Assembly: GCA_041685915.1 (NCBI GenBank)
Contig: JAWLEV010000003.1
Location: forward strand, 15,587 to 79,586
Length of the DNA stretch: 64,000 nt
Direction of reading: 5' to 3'
DNA from: JAWLEV01 sp041685915
Lineage (GTDB): Bacteria; Chloroflexota; Anaerolineae; UBA1429
Shown here piece after piece: positions 1-7,899 of this stretch. Position 1 is the stretch's first letter; each line of letters opens with the position of its first letter. Position numbers and translations under genes: made by a program. Below the pieces are notes generated by a model. That model was not told where the DNA came from, did not search any database, and saw only the letters and a list, made by a program, of their open reading frames with translations.

Positions 1-251
1 GAGGTAATACCAAAGTAATCACCGCGTCGCATCATATCGACGGGACGCTGAAGGCCATTTTCATCGACACGATGGACGACCGCCTCGCCGCGGCGGATAA
101 GGAAAAAGACACTCCCCAGATCCGCCTGGCGTGTTAATACGGTCCCGGCGGGGATCTCGCGCTCTTCGCCCTCGTTGGCAACCAGCGCGAGATGGTGTTC
201 TGAGAGCTGCTGAAAGAGGGGGACCCTGCAAAGCTCTTCTACTAGGCTCAT
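1..251 (-). CDS. Cyclic nucleotide-binding (Crp/Fnr-like) domain protein, partial
   Basis: Reading the minus strand from an ATG at 251 gives an open frame that runs off the window start (about 83 residues seen). It begins MSLVEELCRVPLFQQLSEHH and continues with the cNMP-binding beta-roll pattern: an 'IPAGTVLTRQ' strand, 'VFFLIRRGEA', and 'RRGDYFGI' where the phosphate-binding cassette approaches. This matches the sensor domain of Crp/Fnr regulators or of cNMP-gated proteins. Whether a DNA-binding domain follows is outside the window. A sigma70-like promoter lies 37 bp upstream of the start, divergent from the LuxR/Kelch gene. The competing overlapping frame in the same region has biased Arg/Pro/Gly content and no family resemblance. 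Confidence 0.75.
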   Translation of the reverse strand, partial: MSLVEELCRVPLFQQLSEHHLALVANEGEEREIPAGTVLTRQADLGSVFFLIRRGEAVVHRVDENGLQRPVDMMRRGDYFGIT

Positions 252-287
252 ATGGCATATCTGTTTCCTGTCCACAGCGACGAACCT

Positions 288-316
288 ATTCTAACAGAAT
301 ATCCTCGTTGTTACAA
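288..316 (-). promoter_or_regulatory. Sigma70-type promoter for the cNMP-binding gene
   Basis: On the minus strand a TTGTAA -35 (311-316) and a TAGAAT -10 (288-293) are separated by exactly 17 bp, 37 bp upstream of the ATG at 251. Confidence 0.5.
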
Positions 317-389
317 CCTGTCCCTCGCATAGGCATCGGTTCCTGCCATCCCCATCTGGCCAATGCGCAGGTTCAAAGAGCCGATTTGT

Positions 390-418
390 TTGTGAGTGTG
401 AGGCAGGTATGGTAGAAT
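390..418 (+). promoter_or_regulatory. Candidate promoter for the LuxR/Kelch gene
   Basis: TTGTGA (390-395) and TAGAAT (413-418) with a 17 bp spacer lie just upstream of the start at 445. The -35 matches four of six consensus positions. Confidence 0.4.
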
Positions 419-444
419 GCTGGGTGACATATAGAGAGGGAGCC

Positions 445-1785
445 ATGAGCACCGAATCTCCGGACGAACTGAGTGCGCGGGAAAAGGAGATACTGGAACT
501 GGTCGCCACGGGGGCGACGAACCGGCAGATCGCTGCCAAGTTGACCATCAGCATCAACACGGTCAAGACCCATCTCCGCAACGTCTTTACCAAGCTTTCC
601 GTCGAGTCGCGGACGGAGGCAGCCTTGTGGGCCGTGAAATATGGTGTGGTTGAGGTCGAACAGGAGAACACCCACTCAACACACGAGGATGATATATCGA
701 AAGAGCCCGTGGATTGGGAACTGGAAAGTCAGTGGCCATTGCGAGTGGGCCAGTATCTGGCTTTAGGGATTTCGCTCCTCTTTATCCTTATTGTCACTTT
801 TGGGGCCAAAAAGGTCCGGGGCACGGATGACCAAGAAAGTCCCTTTGTGGATCTTCCTCGGATGACGGAAAGCGATATTTCTGTGGGCTCCTCTTCGCGG
901 TGGCGGTCAAAGACTCAGTTGCCCACACCTCGAGGTCGCTTTGCCCAAACACAGGTGGAAGACAAGATATTTGTCATCAGCGGTTCGGAGGATCAGGGAT
1001 GGAGCGCGGCAGTCGAAGTGTATGACGTAACCCGAGATGACTGGGAACGGAAACGTGATAAGCCCACACCCGTGGCCAATGTAGGGGCGGTGGCTATAGA
1101 TGGTCTGATCTATGTTCCGGGGGGACTGGATGCATCGGATCGGGTACGGGATATCCTTGAGGTTTATGATCCAGAGGCCGATGCCTGGCATACCTCGACC
1201 CCTTTACCAACGCCTCTATGTGCCTATGCCATCGCACCTTTCGAGGATGGCTTTTATCTTTTTGGCGGCTGGGACGGGGAGATGTATCGCTCGTCCGTGT
1301 ACTATTACGATGTGCCTTCCGAGACCTGGCGTGAGGAGGAATCCATGGAGACGGCCAAGGCATTTGCTGCAGCCGCCTTGCTAAAAGATCGCATTTATCT
1401 CGTGGGGGGATATGACGGTTCCCAGGAATTCGATCTATGTCATTCTTATACCCCCTCCCTCGCTGCGGAGGAAAGCGATCCATGGCAGGAACACGCCCCC
1501 ATGAGCATCGGGCGGGCGGGACACGCCATGGCAGCATCTCAAGGAGGACTGTATGTCGTTGGTGGGGGATTGAAAAATACCTTTACATATAACGAACGCT
1601 ATGATGTAGGAAACAATGCTTGGTCCAGCTTTGAAAGTCCCATCACTGATCGCTGGCGCACCTTGGGACTCTCAACCGCCAATTCCAAAGATGGCACGTT
1701 TCTCTATGCCATCGGAGGCTGGAATGGAAAGCATCTAGGTGCTGTGGAAACCTATCAAATATCTTTTCGAGTGTATTTACCATAA
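445..1785 (+). CDS. Membrane-tethered LuxR-type HTH protein with Kelch beta-propeller
   Basis: The 446-residue protein starts with a LuxR/GerE helix-turn-helix (about residues 8-66, with 'LSAREKEILELVATG' and 'ISINTVKTHLRNVFTKL'). An acidic linker, one hydrophobic helix (about 103-120) and Kelch repeats (about 150-446, recurring Gly-Gly pairs such as 'FGGWDG', 'VGGYDG', 'IGGWNG') follow. The predicted topology is a cytoplasmic DNA-binding domain, one membrane span and an extracytoplasmic propeller, so it looks like a one-component sensor that carries a surface signal to transcription. The ATG at 445 follows a GAGGGAG ribosome site; an upstream frame extension adds 12 unrelated residues. The OsmC gene begins 16 bp downstream, so the regulator may be cotranscribed with it. 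The ligand is unknown. Confidence 0.85.
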   Translation: MSTESPDELSAREKEILELVATGATNRQIAAKLTISINTVKTHLRNVFTKLSVESRTEAALWAVKYGVVEVEQENTHSTHEDDISKEPVDWELESQWPLRVGQYLALGISLLFILIVTFGAKKVRGTDDQESPFVDLPRMTESDISVGSSSRWRSKTQLPTPRGRFAQTQVEDKIFVISGSEDQGWSAAVEVYDVTRDDWERKRDKPTPVANVGAVAIDGLIYVPGGLDASDRVRDILEVYDPEADAWHTSTPLPTPLCAYAIAPFEDGFYLFGGWDGEMYRSSVYYYDVPSETWREEESMETAKAFAAAALLKDRIYLVGGYDGSQEFDLCHSYTPSLAAEESDPWQEHAPMSIGRAGHAMAASQGGLYVVGGGLKNTFTYNERYDVGNNAWSSFESPITDRWRTLGLSTANSKDGTFLYAIGGWNGKHLGAVETYQISFRVYLP

Positions 1786-1801
1786 AGGAGAATGGAACGT
1801 A

Positions 1802-2236
1802 ATGCCCGGGGACAATATCTACAAGGCCGACGCGACCTTGGTTCAGGGGCTACAGTTTGTGGGGCGGGGCGCTCAGTCGGGGATTGCTGTGGTGTTGGAC
1901 GGCGTGGAAAAGCATGGTGGTTTAGAGAGCGGGATACGTCCCATGGAGTGTTTGCTGGTCAGTCTAGCCAGTTGCACCGCTATGGACGTCATATCCATCC
2001 TGCGCAAAAAGCGCCAGGAGGTGACAGGTTTTCGTGTGGAGGTAAAAGGAGTCCGGGCTGAGGAACATCCCAGGCGCTATGAGCGGATCACCCTGCATTA
2101 TGTTGTCCAGGGCCACGACGTGTCGGAGGAAGCCGTGGCCCGTTCCATTGAGTTGTCACAGACAAAGTACTGTGGCGTGACGGCCAGTCTCAAGAGTGAG
2201 ATCGATTACGAGTATACAGTAGAGGCGGGGAACTGA
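1802..2236 (+). CDS. OsmC/Ohr-family peroxiredoxin-like protein
   Basis: The 144-residue protein has the OsmC fold signature. A first redox Cys lies in 'SLASCTAMDV' (Cys58) and the second in 'TKYCGV' (Cys124), the spacing used by OsmC/Ohr thiol peroxidases that reduce organic hydroperoxides. An additional Cys50 is present. An AAAGGAG site lies about 11 bp upstream of the chosen ATG. Its stop overlaps the start of the dihydrolipoamide dehydrogenase gene (TGATG), implying translational coupling. Ohr/OsmC enzymes are known to be reduced by lipoylated proteins and dihydrolipoamide dehydrogenase, so the pairing suggests that redox route. OsmC rather than classical Ohr is likely, but the subfamily cannot be fixed by eye. 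Confidence 0.85.
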   Translation: MPGDNIYKADATLVQGLQFVGRGAQSGIAVVLDGVEKHGGLESGIRPMECLLVSLASCTAMDVISILRKKRQEVTGFRVEVKGVRAEEHPRRYERITLHYVVQGHDVSEEAVARSIELSQTKYCGVTASLKSEIDYEYTVEAGN

Positions 2237-3645
2237 TGGCCTCAACATACGATATCGTTATCATCGGAGCCGGGCCGGGCGGGTATGTGGCTGCCATTCG
2301 GGGGGCCCAGCGGGGCGCGAAAGTAGCCCTTGTGGATAGAGAGGGTATAGGAGGCACCTGTCTGAACTATGGTTGTATTCCCACAAAAGCCTTGGTCCGC
2401 GATGCGGAACTTTACCGTGATGCTACCTCGGGAGATTATTGTGTGGATGTGGAAGGCTCGTTCCACCTCGACTTTTCGCGGCTTATGGAACGCAAGCGCG
2501 AGGTTGTAGATACACTCGTTGGTGGCGTGGAGAGGCTTCTGGGCAGCTACGGTGTAGATGTGTTTATAGGTCATGGACGCATCGAGCGTCCGGGGCTGGT
2601 TGAGGTACATGGGGAGAAGAGTACACAGGAGTTGCCCTGCGACGCTATCATCATCGCCACGGGATCTATCCCTTCGCGGGCGCCCATTGCTGGCAACGGC
2701 TTGCCCGGCGTGGTTTCCTCGCGAGAGCTATTGGAGATCGATAGTTTACCCGAACGTCTGGTAATCGTGGGTGGCAGCGCTGTGGGTGTGGAATTCGCCT
2801 GCATCTTTCAGGCGTTGGGTACAAAAGTCACCCTGCTGGGACGGAAAAGTTTTGTCAAGGAAACAGAGCCCCAGATCAGCAGACGATTGCGGGCATACAT
2901 GAAACGGCAAGGCATGTCCGTTACTATCGGTCTCACGTTCAAGTCCGTGAAGCCCAATGATAAGGGATCTCTGCTTGTAGAATATGAACGCAATGGCAAA
3001 GACTTGTATGCTGAGGGGGATCTTGTTCTCCTGGCTACGGGACGTAGACCCAATACAGAAACGCTGGAACTGGAAAGGTTAGGGATCGAAATGGAGGGCT
3101 TGGCCATCAAAGTAGACGAATCACTGCGAACCAACGTGCCGGATATATATGCCATCGGCGATTGCACCGGCGGATATATGTTTGCCCATGTGGCTTCCTA
3201 TGAGGCAGAGGTCGCTGTGGAGAACATTTTGGGAGAGAAGCGCAAGGCAGACTATCGCGTCGTGCCCACATGCATCTTTACCATGCCCGAGATCGCGGAC
3301 GTAGGGATGACCGAAGCGGAAGCGAAAGAGGCTAGACTGACATATACCGTAACCCGTTTTCCCTTCCGGGCCAACGGGCGGGCGTTGGCCGTAGGCGAGA
3401 CATATGGTCAGATCCGTATGCTTTGTGAGCAGACCCCCGAAGGAGAGGGAGGGAAGGTGCTTGGGGTGCATATCATTGGGCCTCGCGCGGGCGATCTGAT
3501 AGCCGAAGCCGCTCTTGCCATGCGCCTCGGAGCCACGGCAGAGGAGATTGCCCAGACTATCCATGCTCACCCCACAATGCCAGAGGCGATGATGGAAGCC
3601 GCGATGGCCCATTCCCTGGGCGCCATTCACTATGAGCGAAGATAG
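2236..3645 (+). CDS. lpdA: Dihydrolipoamide dehydrogenase
   Basis: The 469-residue protein is a full-length class I pyridine nucleotide-disulfide oxidoreductase. It has the FAD Rossmann motif 'IIGAGPGGYVAA', the redox-active disulfide Cys42-x4-Cys47 in 'GGTCLNYGCIPTK', an NAD-binding motif 'IVGGSAVGVEFA', the 'YAIGDCTGG' FAD segment and the C-terminal 'HAHPTMPEA' containing the catalytic His-Glu pair. It would reoxidise dihydrolipoamide with NAD+. No E1 or E2 subunits or lipoyl proteins are nearby; its partner here is the overlapping OsmC gene. A related disulfide reductase role (for example toward other small thiols) is possible given that the organism also encodes bacillithiol synthesis. 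Confidence 0.9.
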   Translation: MASTYDIVIIGAGPGGYVAAIRGAQRGAKVALVDREGIGGTCLNYGCIPTKALVRDAELYRDATSGDYCVDVEGSFHLDFSRLMERKREVVDTLVGGVERLLGSYGVDVFIGHGRIERPGLVEVHGEKSTQELPCDAIIIATGSIPSRAPIAGNGLPGVVSSRELLEIDSLPERLVIVGGSAVGVEFACIFQALGTKVTLLGRKSFVKETEPQISRRLRAYMKRQGMSVTIGLTFKSVKPNDKGSLLVEYERNGKDLYAEGDLVLLATGRRPNTETLELERLGIEMEGLAIKVDESLRTNVPDIYAIGDCTGGYMFAHVASYEAEVAVENILGEKRKADYRVVPTCIFTMPEIADVGMTEAEAKEARLTYTVTRFPFRANGRALAVGETYGQIRMLCEQTPEGEGGKVLGVHIIGPRAGDLIAEAALAMRLGATAEEIAQTIHAHPTMPEAMMEAAMAHSLGAIHYERR

Positions 3646-3665
3646 ATAGGGGGCGAGGCTAGTAT

Positions 3666-3950
3666 ATGATCATCGGAGTATGTACGTTGGAGTTGCAGAT
3701 CTATGGAAGCGCGTCGTTGAAGCAAAAGCGCCAGGTGGTGCAATCTGTGCTGGATAGAGTGCGCAATGAGTTCAACGTCTCTACGGCCGAGGTGGATCAT
3801 CAGGATAGCTGGCAGCTTGCTACCTTGGCCTTTGCCTGTGTGGCCTCGGACGGGGGGTATGTACAGGGAATGCTGCAGCGCGTGGTGGATTTTGTGGATA
3901 GCAGGAGATTCAACCTCGTTCTCCTGGATTATCGGATCGAACTTTTCTAG
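3666..3950 (+). CDS. DUF503 family protein (YlxP-like)
   Basis: The 94-residue protein has the characteristic start 'MIIGVCTLELQIYG' followed by 'SLKQKRQVVQSVLDRVRNEFNVSTAEV' in two parts, typical of DUF503 proteins (one ferredoxin-like alpha/beta unit). Family members are often found near translation and ribosome-maturation genes, but their role is not established. Here it follows lpdA by 20 bp and is probably in the same transcript. Confidence 0.85.
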   Translation: MIIGVCTLELQIYGSASLKQKRQVVQSVLDRVRNEFNVSTAEVDHQDSWQLATLAFACVASDGGYVQGMLQRVVDFVDSRRFNLVLLDYRIELF

Positions 3951-3991
3951 ATCTACGGTGTCATGTTAGAGCGACGTAAAGGAGGAGATGC

Positions 3992-4279
3992 ATGGTGTTC
4001 AGAATCCTGGCCATCGCGAGGGACTGCTCCATCCTGCTTTTGGGCATAGAGATATTTGTCGTATTGCTCTTGCCCATTCTTGCTCTCTGGTATACAACCC
4101 GCTGGTTGAGGAGTTTCATGCCCCAGATGATCCATACTCTGGAGGATGTGAAAGAAGAATGGTTTCACCTAGTCTCTCAGATCGATTCTGTCTTGGCTCG
4201 TATCAGAGCACCGGTTATCTGGATAGCGAGCAAGGGTGAAGGATTGAGAGTGTTTCTCTCACGGTTGAGGTCCACTTAG
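3992..4279 (+). CDS. Small membrane protein of unknown function
   Basis: The 95-residue protein has one long hydrophobic segment (about residues 10-35) followed by an amphipathic region with 'LEDVKEEWFHLVSQIDSVL'. This organisation resembles DUF948-like or other small membrane-anchored helical proteins, but I do not recognise a specific family. The ATG has a GGAGGAG site 5-6 bp upstream. It sits between the DUF503 gene and a YtxH-like gene, an arrangement that suggests an envelope-associated pair. Confidence 0.6.
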   Translation: MVFRILAIARDCSILLLGIEIFVVLLLPILALWYTTRWLRSFMPQMIHTLEDVKEEWFHLVSQIDSVLARIRAPVIWIASKGEGLRVFLSRLRST

Positions 4280-4296
4280 GAAAAAGGAGGCTGGCT

Positions 4297-4488
4297 TTGC
4301 AAAAGAGTAAAAAGTACATCGTGGAGGGCGCTGCACTGGGGGCTGTATTGGGGATCGTGGCAGGTTGGTTATACAGTCGCCGCATTGAAGAGACCGAAGA
4401 CGAGGAAGTGGAAGAGATAGATACAAAGCGCGTGATGCGCCTCGTATGGTCGGGGCTGGGATTTGTAAGAGAGGTCGCCGAGTTGTAG
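4297..4488 (+). CDS. Short YtxH-like membrane protein
   Basis: The 63-residue protein uses a TTG start preceded by a strong AAAGGAGG site. It has a Gly/Ala-rich helix 'EGAALGAVLGIVAGWLYS' followed by an acidic tail, as in YtxH/gas-vesicle-like small proteins. The function is unknown. It is the last gene of the OsmC-lpd group, before a 177 bp spacer containing a strong promoter for the next operon. Confidence 0.6.
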   Translation: MQKSKKYIVEGAALGAVLGIVAGWLYSRRIEETEDEEVEEIDTKRVMRLVWSGLGFVREVAEL

Positions 4489-4587
4489 TCCAGTTTTTAG
4501 AAGGATGGTAGAGGATAGCTTACGCTCGTGCCGTTCCCGTTTACTACCAGTCGTATTCGTTAATCGTACCTTTTTTCACAAGGATAT

Positions 4588-4615
4588 TTGACATAGACAT
4601 CGCTCCATGTATAAT
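4588..4615 (+). promoter_or_regulatory. Consensus sigma70 promoter
   Basis: A perfect TTGACA (4588-4593) and a perfect TATAAT (4610-4615) with a 16 bp spacer lie about 50 bp upstream of the GTG start of the flavoprotein pair. It is one of the two best promoters in the window. Confidence 0.8.
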
Positions 4616-4665
4616 CTCACGCTGGTGCGTGATTTTCCAAGATTCGTTTATTAGGAGGCGTTTTC

Positions 4666-5508
4666 GTGTATCGCATTTTGCAAAAAGAGGTCCTGACGCC
4701 TGTGGCAAAGCTGTACGCTATAGAGGCGCCAGAGATCGCCCAGAAGGCGCAGGCTGGACACTTTGTCATTTTGCGCGTGGATGAACCGGGGGAGCGCATC
4801 CCCCTCACGATTGCGGACTATGATCGCGAAAAGGGCACAGTGACCATCGTCGTCCAGGAGGTGGGCAAGACGACCAAGTTGTTGGGCACGCTAGAGGAGG
4901 GGGAGAGCCTGGCCAGCTTTACTGGCCCCCTAGGCATCCCCACAGAGGTGGAGAATTATGGCACGGTTCTCGTCGTCGGGGGCGGATTGGGCATCGCGCC
5001 CATCTATCCTATTTGTCGCTCGTTACGCGAGGAGGGAAATACCGTCATCGGCATCATCGGCGCGCGGAGCGGCGATCTTCTCTTCTGGGAAGAGGAGTTG
5101 AGCAGTGTGACGGACGAACTGATCGTCTGTACTGACGACGGAAGCTATGGGCGAGAGGCGTTGGTGACCGTGCCTATGAAGGAACTTATGGAGTCCGACA
5201 GGGAGATCGACCGCGTCTGGGCCATTGGTCCGGCGATCATGATGAAGTTTGCAGCCCTTACCACACAACCGTATGGCGTCAAGACGATCGTGAGCCTGAA
5301 CTCTATCATGGTCGATGGCACGGGGATGTGTGGTTCCTGTCGCGTATCCGTTGGGGGACGGACGCGCTTTGCTTGTGTGGATGGTCCCGAGTTCGATGGG
5401 CATGAGGTGGACTGGGATCTGCTTCTGAGTCGTCAGCGGATATATACGGACATGGAAAAGATAGCATTGGAACAGTACGAACACGAACTGGCTAACGTGC
5501 AGACGTAG
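4666..5508 (+). CDS. Sulfide dehydrogenase / ferredoxin-NADP reductase alpha-like subunit (NfnA/SudB type)
   Basis: The 280-residue protein belongs to the FAD/NAD(P)-binding, [2Fe-2S] family of dihydroorotate dehydrogenase electron-transfer subunits. Visible signatures are the FAD-binding 'RIPLTIADYD', the NAD-binding 'VLVVGGGLGIAPIYP' and a C-terminal iron-sulfur ligand set 'DGTGMCGSCRVSVGG' plus 'FACVDGPEFDG'. Translation starts at GTG 4666 behind a TAGGAGG site. The neighbour 15 bp downstream encodes the GltD-like partner, so together they form either an NfnAB-type electron-bifurcating NADH-dependent ferredoxin:NADP+ oxidoreductase or a sulfide/polysulfide dehydrogenase. Sequence alone does not decide between them. 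Confidence 0.85.
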   Translation: MYRILQKEVLTPVAKLYAIEAPEIAQKAQAGHFVILRVDEPGERIPLTIADYDREKGTVTIVVQEVGKTTKLLGTLEEGESLASFTGPLGIPTEVENYGTVLVVGGGLGIAPIYPICRSLREEGNTVIGIIGARSGDLLFWEEELSSVTDELIVCTDDGSYGREALVTVPMKELMESDREIDRVWAIGPAIMMKFAALTTQPYGVKTIVSLNSIMVDGTGMCGSCRVSVGGRTRFACVDGPEFDGHEVDWDLLLSRQRIYTDMEKIALEQYEHELANVQT

Positions 5509-5523
5509 GAGATGACATAAAGT

Positions 5524-6957
5524 ATGGCAAAAGCCAACAAAAGAAGGATCCCGCGACAGGAGATGCCCAAGCAGGATCCAGAAGAGAGGATAAATAACTT
5601 TGACGAAGTACCCCTTGGTTTCACCATGGATCTGGCCGCCATCGAGGCCAATCGCTGCATTCAGTGCAAGCGCCCGGCCTGTGTTACAGGCTGCCCTGTG
5701 CAGGTGCGAATTCCCGAGTTTGTCAAGGCGCTGCGCGAGGGAGAGATGGAGGAGGCCGCTGACATCCTAAAGGATACCAACAGTCTCCCCGCCGTCTGCG
5801 GCCGTGTTTGTCCCCAGGAAACCCAGTGTGAGGAAAAGTGCGTATTGGGTCGGCGGGGTGAACCGGTAGCCATCGGGCGACTGGAACGCTTTGTGGCCGA
5901 CTGGGAGCGGGAGCATGTTGAGAGCGATAAAGGTGTACCGCGAGAGAGGAACGGCAAGCGGGTGGCTGTCATCGGTTCTGGCCCGGCAGGGCTTACTGCT
6001 GGGGGCGACCTGGCCAAGCGAGGCTACGATGTGGACATCCTCGAGTCCTTGCACAAGCCGGGAGGAGTTCTGGTGTATGGAATTCCTGAGTTCAGATTAC
6101 CAAAGGATATCGTGGCCGCCGAGATCGACTATGTGAAAAGCCTAGGCGTTGACATAAAGACAGACACGGTAGTGGGCAAATTATACACGTTGGATGAGCT
6201 TCTGGAAGAGTACGAGGCCATCTTTTTGGCCACGGGAGCCGGCCTTCCCATCATGATACATATGCCCGGAGAAAACTATAATGGGGTTTACTCGGCCAAC
6301 GAGTTGCTCACGCGCACCAATCTGATGAAGGGGTACCTCTTTCCCGAGTGGGACACGCCGGTCAAGGTGGGGGGCAAAGTGGCCGTCATTGGCGCGGGCA
6401 ACGTGGCTATGGACTCTGCCCGATGTTCCCTGCGTCTGGGCGCCGAGGAAGTACATATCGTCTATCGACGTTCGCGCAGCGAGGCACCGGCCCGTGAAGA
6501 GGAAATAGAAAATGCCGAAGCTGAGGGTATTCTTTTTGACTTTTTAACCAACCCCATCGAGATATATGGCGATGAGGATGGATGGGTGACGGGGATGCGT
6601 TGTGTCCGTATGGAGTTGGGCGAGCCCGACGAGAGTGGGCGGCCGCGTCCTATTCCCATCGAGGGTTCCGAGTTCGATATGGAGGTCGATACCGTGGTAA
6701 TGGCCATAGGCACACGTCCCAATCCCTTGGTCTTTACCGATGCAAAAGGTTTGGAGCGTACTCGCTGGGGCACGGTTGTCGCGGACGAGGAGACCGGTCG
6801 CACCAAGGTGGAGCGGGTCTGGGCCGGCGGTGATATCGTGACGGGAGCGGCCACGGTAATAAGTGCCATGGGTGCAGGTCGTGTGGCCGCAGAGGATATA
6901 CACCGATACCTTCGGAATGGAGCGGAAGGGCCGTGGTGGCCCAAGGAAAAAGAGTAA
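5524..6957 (+). CDS. gltA: NADPH-dependent glutamate synthase small subunit-like flavoprotein (NfnB/SudA/GltA type)
   Basis: The 477-residue protein has an N-terminal bis-[4Fe-4S] domain (cysteines in 'CIQCKRPACVTGCP' and 'CGRVCPQETQCEEKC'). The FAD motif 'VIGSGPAGLTAGGDLAKRG', the NADPH motif 'VIGAGNVAMDSAR' and the C-terminal 'WAGGDIVTGAATVISAMGAG' follow. This is the standalone homologue of glutamate synthase beta subunit that pairs with the preceding gene. With no large glutamate synthase subunit nearby, an NfnAB-like ferredoxin/NAD(P)H transhydrogenase is the best-supported role. It would feed low-potential electrons to enzymes such as the aldehyde:ferredoxin oxidoreductase encoded at 18.6 kb (inference). 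A terminator hairpin follows directly. Confidence 0.88.
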   Translation: MAKANKRRIPRQEMPKQDPEERINNFDEVPLGFTMDLAAIEANRCIQCKRPACVTGCPVQVRIPEFVKALREGEMEEAADILKDTNSLPAVCGRVCPQETQCEEKCVLGRRGEPVAIGRLERFVADWEREHVESDKGVPRERNGKRVAVIGSGPAGLTAGGDLAKRGYDVDILESLHKPGGVLVYGIPEFRLPKDIVAAEIDYVKSLGVDIKTDTVVGKLYTLDELLEEYEAIFLATGAGLPIMIHMPGENYNGVYSANELLTRTNLMKGYLFPEWDTPVKVGGKVAVIGAGNVAMDSARCSLRLGAEEVHIVYRRSRSEAPAREEEIENAEAEGILFDFLTNPIEIYGDEDGWVTGMRCVRMELGEPDESGRPRPIPIEGSEFDMEVDTVVMAIGTRPNPLVFTDAKGLERTRWGTVVADEETGRTKVERVWAGGDIVTGAATVISAMGAGRVAAEDIHRYLRNGAEGPWWPKEKE

Positions 6958-6964
6958 GGGGCGG

Positions 6965-6989
6965 GGGCGGCCATCATGGCCGCCCTTTT
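6965..6989 (+). terminator. Rho-independent terminator
   Basis: A 9 bp perfect GC-rich stem (6965-6973 with 6977-6985), a 3 nt loop and a TTTT tract end the nfn-type operon 8 bp after its stop. Confidence 0.8.
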
Positions 6990-7014
6990 GCATAGGCTAG
7001 ATAGGGGCTATAAT
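6987..7014 (+). promoter_or_regulatory. Candidate promoter for the ThuA-like gene
   Basis: A perfect TATAAT (7009-7014) lies 38 bp upstream of the ATG. The best -35 is TTTGCA (6987-6992, four of six matches, 16 bp spacer), overlapping the terminator tail. Confidence 0.4.
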
Positions 7015-7051
7015 GTCCGCGGGTGTTTGAAAGCAGGAGGGGGCAAAGATC

Positions 7052-7798
7052 ATGACAGAGAAGATCCGCGTCACGGTGTGGAACGAGTATCGCCATGAGC
7101 AGACGCACGAGGAAGTGAGAGAGGTTTATCCCGAGGGTATCCATGGGCAGATCGCCGCTTTCCTCGGGGCACAAAAAGATATCGAGACACGAACGGCCAT
7201 TCTGGATGAACCGGAGCATGGCCTGATGGAGGAGGTTCTGAACAATACGGACGTGCTGACGTGGTGGGGGCACATGGCCCATGGGGAAGTTGAGGACGAG
7301 ATCGTGGACCGCGTGCAAAAGCGGGTGCTTGATGGCATGGGATTGATCGTCCTCCACTCGGCCCATTTCTCCAAGATATTCAAGCGCTTGATGGGTACCA
7401 ACTGTAGCCTCAAGTGGCGAGAGGTAGGGGAACGGGAGAGGATGTGGGTGGTGGATTCGGCGCATCCTATCGTTCAGGGTGTGGGTGAATATTTTGAGAT
7501 TCCTCATGTGGAAATGTACGGCGAGTTCTTTGATATCCCACAGCCGGACGCTCTGGTCTTTATCAGTTGGTTCCAGGGAGGCGAGGTGTTTCGCAGTGGA
7601 GCCGCCTATCATCGCGGTAAGGGCAAGGTATTCTATTTCCGTCCTGGGCATGAGACGCTGCCCATCTACTATCAAGAAGAGGTGCAGCGGGTTATGATCA
7701 ATGCTGTCCGCTGGGCGGCGCCTGTAGATGGACCCTATACGGACCTCAGCGACTGCCAGCAGTACGAGCCCCTGGAAGAGTTTCAGGTAGAGGCATGA
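7052..7798 (+). CDS. ThuA-like trehalose-utilisation family protein
   Basis: The 248-residue protein has the class I glutamine-amidotransferase-like fold of ThuA proteins: 'RVTVWNEYRHEQTH' at the N-terminus, 'DVLTWWGHMAHGEV', 'GLIVLHSAHFSKIFKRLMG', 'HPIVQGVGEYFEIP' and 'GRGKVFYFRPGHET'-like C-terminal strands. ThuA proteins act in bacterial trehalose or related disaccharide catabolism in rhizobia, with keto-sugar-related roles proposed. It is monocistronic here, with its own promoter and a convergent terminator hairpin after it. The substrate cannot be inferred from context. Confidence 0.88.
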   Translation: MTEKIRVTVWNEYRHEQTHEEVREVYPEGIHGQIAAFLGAQKDIETRTAILDEPEHGLMEEVLNNTDVLTWWGHMAHGEVEDEIVDRVQKRVLDGMGLIVLHSAHFSKIFKRLMGTNCSLKWREVGERERMWVVDSAHPIVQGVGEYFEIPHVEMYGEFFDIPQPDALVFISWFQGGEVFRSGAAYHRGKGKVFYFRPGHETLPIYYQEEVQRVMINAVRWAAPVDGPYTDLSDCQQYEPLEEFQVEA

Positions 7799-7835
7799 GT
7801 TAGCGGCTCACTTTAACAAGGAAAGGTTCAGGACA

Positions 7836-7868
7836 ATCAAGGGCACACCGTTTCGGTGCGCCCTTGAT
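7836..7868. terminator. Convergent terminator hairpin
   Basis: A 15-position stem with one A/C mismatch (9 bp + 5 bp arms) and a TTT loop sits between the convergent ThuA and bshA genes. It has no long U tract on either side, so efficiency is uncertain. Confidence 0.55.
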
Positions 7869-7899
7869 CTGGGTGTTCAGGATAGCCTGACGCCCCGGG

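Noticed and set aside
61..258. 65-residue minus-strand frame overlapping the cNMP-binding gene
   Set aside because: Its product is Arg/Pro-rich shadow sequence; the alternative frame from ATG 251 matches the cNMP-binding domain.
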